From Bacteroidota bacterium (GTDB lineage Bacteria > Bacteroidota > Bacteroidia > UKL13-3), in assembly GCA_947460345.1 (NCBI GenBank), contig CANHGM010000007.1, positions 53,179 to 117,178 on the forward strand: 64,000 bases of DNA, in the 5' to 3' direction. The position numbers and the translations under genes were made by a program. Below are positions 57,837-64,000 of this stretch, piece by piece; position 1 is the first letter of the stretch; each line of letters begins with the position of its first letter. The notes below the pieces were generated by a model. The model saw nothing but the letters and a program-made list of their open reading frames with translations. It was not told the DNA's origin and made no database searches.

Positions 57837-58868
57837 TTATAAGCTTTGTTGTTGAGGTGCTTTAATATCCTCTTTTTTTTCTAATCCAAGAAAAGACATA
57901 GCCGAACCACTTAAAATCATTTGTTTTGTTTCATCCCTTATTTGCATGTCATGAATAAACTTACCATGTTCTAAATCGCCCAATGGGAAAGGATAATCGG
58001 TGCCATAAGCAATCTTTTCTGGCCCAATTAAATCTATCAAAAACTGTAAGGCTTCTGTATCATGTGTTATGCCATCTATCCAAAATTTTCCTATATATTC
58101 TTTAGGGTCTTTAATTTCGTTAATATTACACAAGTCTGGTCTGGCATGCCATCCATGACTTACCCTACCAACAGTAAAAGGAAACGAACCACCGCCATGA
58201 GCAAACATTACTTTTAGTTTGGGAAATTTATCGAACACGCCACCAAATATCATTGAGCAGATAGCTAGACTCGTTTCAGCTGGCATACCCACGAGCCATG
58301 GCAAGAAAAATTTATTCATTTTTTGCTGACCCATCATGTCCCAAGGGTGCACAAAAATGCCCATGTTTAAATCTTGAGCAGCTTCCCACAGTGGAAAAAA
58401 AGAAGCATCATCTAAGTTTTTATCTTCTATATGTGAACCAATTTCAACGCCTGGCAACCCTAATTGTTTACAACGCTCAAGTTCTTGAATGGCGAGCGTT
58501 ACATCTTGCATAGGCAAAGTACCTAATCCTATAAATCTACCTCCATAATTTTCTTGAACACTTATCAGGTGGTCGTTTAAAAACATGCTCCAATCTAAAG
58601 TATCGTGAGGTCTAGCCCAATAGTTGAACAAAACAGGCACTGTACACAAAACCATTTTGTCTACCCCATGTTTGTCTAAATCTTCGATAATTACTTTTGG
58701 GTTCCAACAGTTTTCTTGAATTTCTCTAAAAAACTGCCCCGTATCTTTCATCATGCGGGCAGCACCTTTTTTATGATGGTCTAAATATATAAATCCTTCA
58801 TAACCATATTTCTGTTTCAGATCTGGCCATTTTTCAGGTAGTATATGTGCATGTATGTCAATTTTCAT
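57837..58868 (-). CDS. 2-amino-3-carboxymuconate-6-semialdehyde decarboxylase (ACMSD)
   Basis: MKIDIHAHILPEKWPDLKQKYGYEGF, FVHPWDMM, LPWLVGMPAETSLAICSMIFGGVFDKFPKLKVMFAHGGGSFPFTVGRVSHG, GTDYPFPLGDLEHGK. Confidence 0.95.
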   Translation of the reverse strand: MKIDIHAHILPEKWPDLKQKYGYEGFIYLDHHKKGAARMMKDTGQFFREIQENCWNPKVIIEDLDKHGVDKMVLCTVPVLFNYWARPHDTLDWSMFLNDHLISVQENYGGRFIGLGTLPMQDVTLAIQELERCKQLGLPGVEIGSHIEDKNLDDASFFPLWEAAQDLNMGIFVHPWDMMGQQKMNKFFLPWLVGMPAETSLAICSMIFGGVFDKFPKLKVMFAHGGGSFPFTVGRVSHGWHARPDLCNINEIKDPKEYIGKFWIDGITHDTEALQFLIDLIGPEKIAYGTDYPFPLGDLEHGKFIHDMQIRDETKQMILSGSAMSFLGLEKKEDIKAPQQQSL

Positions 58869-58876
58869 TGGTCATG

Positions 58877-58884
58877 CAAATTTA
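58877..58884 (-). promoter_or_regulatory. Candidate -7 element TAAATTTG for ACMSD gene
   Basis: Reverse complement of caaattta, 8 bp from the ATG. Confidence 0.3.
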
Positions 58885-58951
58885 GGTCTATAATACCTTA
58901 ATTACGAAATAGAAAAAACTAACTACTTAATTATATATAGCTAATGTTAAA

Positions 58952-59653
58952 TTATTTATTAATTATTGGGTGTGGCTTCACTTCTATATGAGCTTGTTTA
59001 AATAATTTTATCGACCAATACATCATGTTAAGAAGTATCCCCATTAAAAGCGTAACACTCCATGTTCTGAGGTGGTCTGTAGGGTTTATTACCCTATCAA
59101 AAACATCATTTAATAATGCGATTGGTTTTTGTATGATATCCCAACTATTCCACCTCAAAAAACGACCAAGGTATATGCCAAACCCGGCTAAAAATAGCAA
59201 TGTCACTATAATTATATTGGTTAAATAAGGCTTCAGCGATAGTGAGATGAGTTTTTCTAAGTCTAACAAACTTAAAAAACCAAACAACAAACCTGTCCAA
59301 GCATATGATAAAATCAATACCAGGTCAAACCAAATTGGCACTGTGTTTCTTTCTTTTAGGTGGAATAAGTCTGTGAGTATATAAGGTGAGTTTGGAAAAA
59401 AAAGTATCCATATAAAAAGCCCCAACCACAATGCACTTTTTTGTTGACGGATATTAGCATTTATTAATATATATGTAGTTACTGCCCAAGGTATACATGC
59501 TAAGAACAAATTCCAGTTTAAGAAAATATACATACTGGATTGGGTATAATATATTCTAAAAATAGAGAGCAACAGACTAAACACTGACATGGCAACAAGA
59601 AGTTTTGCAGAAGTTAATCTATTTATGTTTTTAAGTTTTTGAAAAATGATCAT
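58952..59653 (-). CDS. DUF1361 membrane protein
   Basis: IWILFFPNSPYILTDLFHLKERNTVPIWFDLVLILSYAWTGLLFG, LGRFLRWNSWDI. Confidence 0.85.
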   Translation of the reverse strand: MIIFQKLKNINRLTSAKLLVAMSVFSLLLSIFRIYYTQSSMYIFLNWNLFLACIPWAVTTYILINANIRQQKSALWLGLFIWILFFPNSPYILTDLFHLKERNTVPIWFDLVLILSYAWTGLLFGFLSLLDLEKLISLSLKPYLTNIIIVTLLFLAGFGIYLGRFLRWNSWDIIQKPIALLNDVFDRVINPTDHLRTWSVTLLMGILLNMMYWSIKLFKQAHIEVKPHPIINK

Positions 59654-59689
59654 ATAACCATAATGTAAAAAACTAAAATTTAGTATAGT

Positions 59690-60925
59690 CTAATCAAACT
59701 TTATTGCTTTTAAAGGGCTAGTTCTGCTAATAACAACTACCGGCAACATCAATGAAACAAAGCAAATAACGAAGGATGCTAAATTTATAAAAATAATTTG
59801 TTCCCAAGGAAAACGAATGGGTACCCATTTCATATAATAACTTTCTTGGTTTAATTTAAAAAAATGAAAAGATTGCTGAAGCCAACACAAGCTAAGTGCT
59901 ATAACATTACCGATTACAATTCCCCATATCATTAACCTACTTGATAGGAATAAAAATATACCAGCAATTGAACTATTTGTAGTGCCAAGTGCTTTTAACA
60001 AACCTATCATTTGTGTACGTTCAATTATTAATACCACCAAAGCTGTAGTCATACTTATAAAAGCTACAGCAGCCATTAGCACCAGTAATATATATACATT
60101 TACATCTACCAACGAAAGCCATTCAAATATTTGAGGATACAACTGATACATGCTTTGAGCTGTATATTCTAAAGGCAATATTTGCGAAACAATGGTTTCT
60201 TTGAGAATATTGGTTTCAATTTCTTTTTGGTGATAAATTTCTAGTCCTGTCGCATCATTAGGTTGCCACAAGTTTACTTTTTGTAATTGTCTTATATCGC
60301 ATAAAGCAAAAGTTTTATCAAATTCTTCTAAGCCAGTTTCATATATTCCAACTATTTTAAAAGGTCTTGCGGTAAGCCTATTGGTGGCAAAATATATGGC
60401 TACCTTGGTGCCAACTTTAAGTGAAAGTCTTCTGGCTGTAGTAGTAGAAATGATTAACTCTTTAGACATTTCAGAATCGGCTAATTGACGAAACATTTGC
60501 CCTTCAATCAAATTCTTTTTAAAAAAGGCCTCATTAAAATCTGTTGTAACGCCTTTCAACACAATACCTTCTATCTCAGTTTTGGTTTTTATAATGCCGG
60601 GTTTGTATATAAATTTTTGTACATGAACTACTCCAGGTACTTTTTTTATTGAATCAAGAAAACTTGGAGTGCAGGCAACCGGAGCCGACTCATATGTGTC
60701 AATATTATCAGCTGATAAAATTTGGATATTAGAAGCAAATCCTGTAATTTTATCATGTATCTCACCTTTATAACCACTCATGATACACACTGAAACAATC
60801 ATCACAGTAATGCTCAAAGCTATTGAAGCTATGGCTAGCTTGATAATAACAGGCGTAAACGTCTTGCTTGAAGAAGTATGTAGTTTTTTGGCTATGTATA
60901 ATGAAATATTCAAAACTTTCGCCAC
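59690..60925 (-). CDS. FtsX-like/LolE-type ABC transporter permease
   Basis: N-terminal TM, MacB-like periplasmic region, ALVVLIIERTQMIGLLKALGTTNSSI, C-terminal ISRTSPLKAIKFD. Confidence 0.9.
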   Translation of the reverse strand: MAKVLNISLYIAKKLHTSSSKTFTPVIIKLAIASIALSITVMIVSVCIMSGYKGEIHDKITGFASNIQILSADNIDTYESAPVACTPSFLDSIKKVPGVVHVQKFIYKPGIIKTKTEIEGIVLKGVTTDFNEAFFKKNLIEGQMFRQLADSEMSKELIISTTTARRLSLKVGTKVAIYFATNRLTARPFKIVGIYETGLEEFDKTFALCDIRQLQKVNLWQPNDATGLEIYHQKEIETNILKETIVSQILPLEYTAQSMYQLYPQIFEWLSLVDVNVYILLVLMAAVAFISMTTALVVLIIERTQMIGLLKALGTTNSSIAGIFLFLSSRLMIWGIVIGNVIALSLCWLQQSFHFFKLNQESYYMKWVPIRFPWEQIIFINLASFVICFVSLMLPVVVISRTSPLKAIKFD

Positions 60926-60972
60926 GAAAATACATATAAACCATTCTTATATCTATTTTTGACCCTTAAATA

Positions 60973-62154
60973 ATGACACATAAACTTTTTATTTTTTATA
61001 CTTTTTTAGTTATTAGCTTTACGCAAACAGTCAATGTTTGTGCACAATCTCCTATACTCACAGGCTCACAAAGAGGCTCTGAATATATACCTTTACTAAA
61101 AAACAAACGTGTGGCTTTGGTGGTCAATCAAACATCTATTATATCAAAAATGCACTTAGTAGATAGTTTACATAGAGTAGGAATTGATATAAAAAAAATA
61201 TTTGCACCTGAACATGGCTTTAGAGGCAATGTAGAAGCTGGTGGTAAAGTTGACTCGTACACTGATAAAAAAACAAAACTAAAAGTGGTTTCACTATATG
61301 GCTCACACTACAAACCATCAATCGAAGATTTAGCTGATGTAGACATTGTTTTGTTTGATATTCAAGATGTGGGATGCAGGTTTTATACCTATTTGTCTAC
61401 ATTGCATTATGTGATGGAGGCTTGTGCCGAAAACAATAAAGAGCTCATTATACTAGATAGACCTAACCCCAATGGGTTTTATATAGATGGACCACTTTTA
61501 GATCCAAAATTCAAATCTTTTGTAGGAATACATCCTATACCTATAGTTCATGGAATGACCTTAGGAGAATTAGCCAAAATGATTAATGGTGAAAAGTGGT
61601 TAAAAGATTCTATTCAATGCAAAATCAATATAATCCCTTGTTTTGGATATACACATAGTATGTTATATAAACTACCTATAGCACCTTCACCTAATTTACA
61701 AACAATGGAAGCAATTTATTTGTATCCTTCACTTTGTTTATTTGAAGGAACCGATGTAAGCGTTGGTAGAGGTACAAACAAGGCATTTCAAATTATAGGA
61801 AAACCTAATTTTGAAGAAGGGAGAATTACCTTTAAACCCAAAAAAATTAAAGGAGTAGCTGAGAATCCACCCTATAATGGTGTTGAGTGCAAAGGGTTTG
61901 ATTTAACTAATTTTGCACAAAATTATATAGTAAACTCAAGAAAAATATATTTGCTTTGGTTGCAAGGGTTCTATACAAAATCTGATACATCAAAGTTTTT
62001 TAACCCATTTTTTGACAAGCTTGCAGGAACAGATAAGCTTCGTATTCAAATTCAAAATAATGTATCTATACAGGACATATATAAAAGTTGGGAACCAGAT
62101 ATTAAAGATTTTTTGAAAAAAAGGAAAAAGTACTTACTTTATTCTGATTTGTAG
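60973..62154 (+). CDS. DUF1343 protein (NamZ-like exo-beta-N-acetylmuramidase family)
   Basis: VALVVNQTSIISKMHLVDSL, IFAPEHGFRG, FDIQDVGCRFYTYLSTLHYVMEAC, LDRPNPNG, EGTDVSVGRGTNKAFQIIGKP. Confidence 0.92.
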   Translation: MTHKLFIFYTFLVISFTQTVNVCAQSPILTGSQRGSEYIPLLKNKRVALVVNQTSIISKMHLVDSLHRVGIDIKKIFAPEHGFRGNVEAGGKVDSYTDKKTKLKVVSLYGSHYKPSIEDLADVDIVLFDIQDVGCRFYTYLSTLHYVMEACAENNKELIILDRPNPNGFYIDGPLLDPKFKSFVGIHPIPIVHGMTLGELAKMINGEKWLKDSIQCKINIIPCFGYTHSMLYKLPIAPSPNLQTMEAIYLYPSLCLFEGTDVSVGRGTNKAFQIIGKPNFEEGRITFKPKKIKGVAENPPYNGVECKGFDLTNFAQNYIVNSRKIYLLWLQGFYTKSDTSKFFNPFFDKLAGTDKLRIQIQNNVSIQDIYKSWEPDIKDFLKKRKKYLLYSDL

Positions 62155-62246
62155 CTCATTTTCATGCATTTAGGTTCGTGTTTCTTCTAACTTTACTTAT
62201 CTAGGTTTAAATACCTTATTTTTGCCATGAAATTTATAAAAAAGAT

Positions 62247-63326
62247 ATGAAAAGTTCGTATGTAGTGATTATGGCCGGCGGTATTGGAAGCAGGTATTGG
62301 CCAGTTAGTAGGGTTAACAAACCAAAGCAGTTTATAGATATTTTAGGAACGGGTAAATCTTTACTCAGACAAACGTATGAAAGATTTGTTAAGAAGTTTC
62401 CGGCTGAAAACATATATATTGTAACTAACGAAGGATACAGAGCTCTTGTAAATGAACAAATACCTGAGCTTTCACAAAACCAAATTTTAGGAGAGCCAAG
62501 TGGTAAAAACACAGCACCTTGCATTGCCTATGCTTGTTATAAAATAGCCAAAGAAAATCCGCAAGCAAAAGTGGTAGTGGCACCTAGCGACCATTTGATT
62601 TTAGACGAAGAGAATTTTTTTAATTGCTTAAATGTAGGTTTAGATTATGCCAATAAAGAAAAAGCAATGATAACAATTGGTATACAACCTAATAGACCTG
62701 ACACAGGCTATGGATATATACAATATCACGAAGAACAGAATGCTCCTAATATTCACAAAGTAAAAACATTCACTGAAAAACCAGATCTTGACCTTGCTAA
62801 AACTTTTATAGCCAGTGGAGACTTTTTATGGAACGCTGGTATATTTATATTTAAAGCCAGCACTATAAAAGCAGCTTTTGAAGAGTACTTGCCTGATTTG
62901 GATAGTTTGTTTAAAACGGGTAATGCACACTATAATACCAAAAACGAAAGAGAATATATAAAAGGTGTATATCAACAATGTGCAAGCGTTTCTATTGACT
63001 ATGGTATTATGGAAAAAGCTGACAATGTATATGTAGTGCCAGGAAATTTTGGTTGGAGTGATTTAGGAACTTGGAATTCACTTTATGATATTCTTGAAAA
63101 AGATGACAATGGCAATGCTATTGTTGGTAATAAAGTAAGAGTTTATGAATCTGAAGGAAACATTATAAGAATGCCTTCTAATAAGCTAGTTGCTATTAAA
63201 GGTGTTAAAGGTTTGATAATAGTAGAAGACGATGATATTTTGCTTATTTGTGATAAAAATTTAGAACAAGATGTAAAACAAATAACAACAGATATAAGGT
63301 TGGCATATGGTGAAAAATATAGCTAA
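62247..63326 (+). CDS. Mannose-1-phosphate guanylyltransferase
   Basis: VIMAGGIGSRYWPVSRVNKPKQFIDILG, GEPSGKNTAPCIAYA, FTEKPDLDLA, WNAGIFIFKAS. Confidence 0.95.
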   Translation: MKSSYVVIMAGGIGSRYWPVSRVNKPKQFIDILGTGKSLLRQTYERFVKKFPAENIYIVTNEGYRALVNEQIPELSQNQILGEPSGKNTAPCIAYACYKIAKENPQAKVVVAPSDHLILDEENFFNCLNVGLDYANKEKAMITIGIQPNRPDTGYGYIQYHEEQNAPNIHKVKTFTEKPDLDLAKTFIASGDFLWNAGIFIFKASTIKAAFEEYLPDLDSLFKTGNAHYNTKNEREYIKGVYQQCASVSIDYGIMEKADNVYVVPGNFGWSDLGTWNSLYDILEKDDNGNAIVGNKVRVYESEGNIIRMPSNKLVAIKGVKGLIIVEDDDILLICDKNLEQDVKQITTDIRLAYGEKYS

Positions 63327-63356
63327 GAAGTGCTTTATATATATATTTAAAAACAA

Positions 63357-64000
63357 ATGGCTACTAAAAAACGTACTTCAAAAAAACCAGTTCTGATACA
63401 AAGAACGGCAGTACCTGAAGATTTTCAGGCAATTATCAGACTATCTCATATATGCTTTAGAGACAATGATCCTTGGACAAAAGAAATGCTCGAAAGTCAG
63501 TATAAGATTTTTCCAGAAGGAATGCAGATAATTGAGTTTGAAGGCGAAATTGTTGGCTCAGCTACTAGTTTAATTATACAAAGTGATGACTATGATGATG
63601 ACCATACTTGGAATGAAATTTCGGATAAAGGATTTATAACCAATCACGACCCTGAAGGAGATACACTATACGGCATCGAGGCAATGGTGCATCCTGAATA
63701 TCAAGGTCTAAAAATAGGCAGAAGGTTATATGAGTTGCGTAGAGATTTGTGTGTCGAAAAAAACTTGATGCAAATATTAATTGGTGGTCGATTACCTAAC
63801 TACCATTTATCATCAGGCAAACTTGGAGTAAGAGCGTATGTTAAACGTGTTATAGATAAAAAGATTAAAGACCCAGTACTTACTTTTCAATTAGCTCAAG
63901 GGTTTACTATAAGAAGAGTTATAAAAGATTATTTACCTTTTGACTATGATAGCGAAGGGTATGCATGTTTGCTCGAATGGAAAAATATTGATTATATACC
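63357..64000 (+). CDS. GNAT N-acetyltransferase, 3' truncated; likely N-terminal half of a GNAT-nitrilase fusion
   Basis: My translation: MATKKRTSKKPVLIQRTAVPEDFQAIIRLSHICFRDND...YGIEAMVHPEYQGLKIGRRLYELRRDLC...RRVIKDYLPFDYDSEGYACLLEWKNIDYIP, open to the window end, absent from the ORF track. Confidence 0.85.
   Translation, partial: MATKKRTSKKPVLIQRTAVPEDFQAIIRLSHICFRDNDPWTKEMLESQYKIFPEGMQIIEFEGEIVGSATSLIIQSDDYDDDHTWNEISDKGFITNHDPEGDTLYGIEAMVHPEYQGLKIGRRLYELRRDLCVEKNLMQILIGGRLPNYHLSSGKLGVRAYVKRVIDKKIKDPVLTFQLAQGFTIRRVIKDYLPFDYDSEGYACLLEWKNIDYI

Noticed and set aside
1-64000. CRISPR arrays, rRNA, transposases, integrases or phage genes
   Set aside because: No regularly spaced repeats, rRNA core sequences or recombinase/transposase motifs seen.

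Overview
This is a contiguous piece of an AT-rich Bacteroidota chromosome. Supporting signs are T9SS-type C-terminal sorting domains, an S46 peptidase, a BamA/Omp85-type barrel, and promoters of the TTG-N19-21-TAnnTTTG class. Most of the window is core metabolism or housekeeping: purQ, purN, dprA, asd, rfbB, yajC, rpsU, ettA, dnaN, mnmE, folB, xth, a molybdenum cofactor cluster and tRNA-Phe. I see no phage, integrase, transposase, CRISPR array or rRNA. The regions most worth a second look are: (1) an ECF sigma / putative dual-membrane-spanning anti-sigma / T9SS PKD-protein operon at 6.5-10.3 kb, with a similar promoter-like element upstream of a second PKD-T9SS gene near 40.0 kb; (2) an unannotated 54-aa lipoprotein ORF between an S46 peptidase and a phospholipase/nuclease-like gene at 30.67-30.83 kb; (3) ettA sitting directly upstream of a deoxyhypusine-synthase-family gene; (4) two decayed genes, an XRE/HigA-like antitoxin remnant at about 20.9-21.2 kb and a multiply broken ORF at about 16.8-17.2 kb; (5) strong enrichment of the word ATATAT, often directly against start codons; (6) a YD-repeat-like lipoprotein translationally coupled to mnmE. 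All family calls come from reading the translations and motifs; no database search was run.
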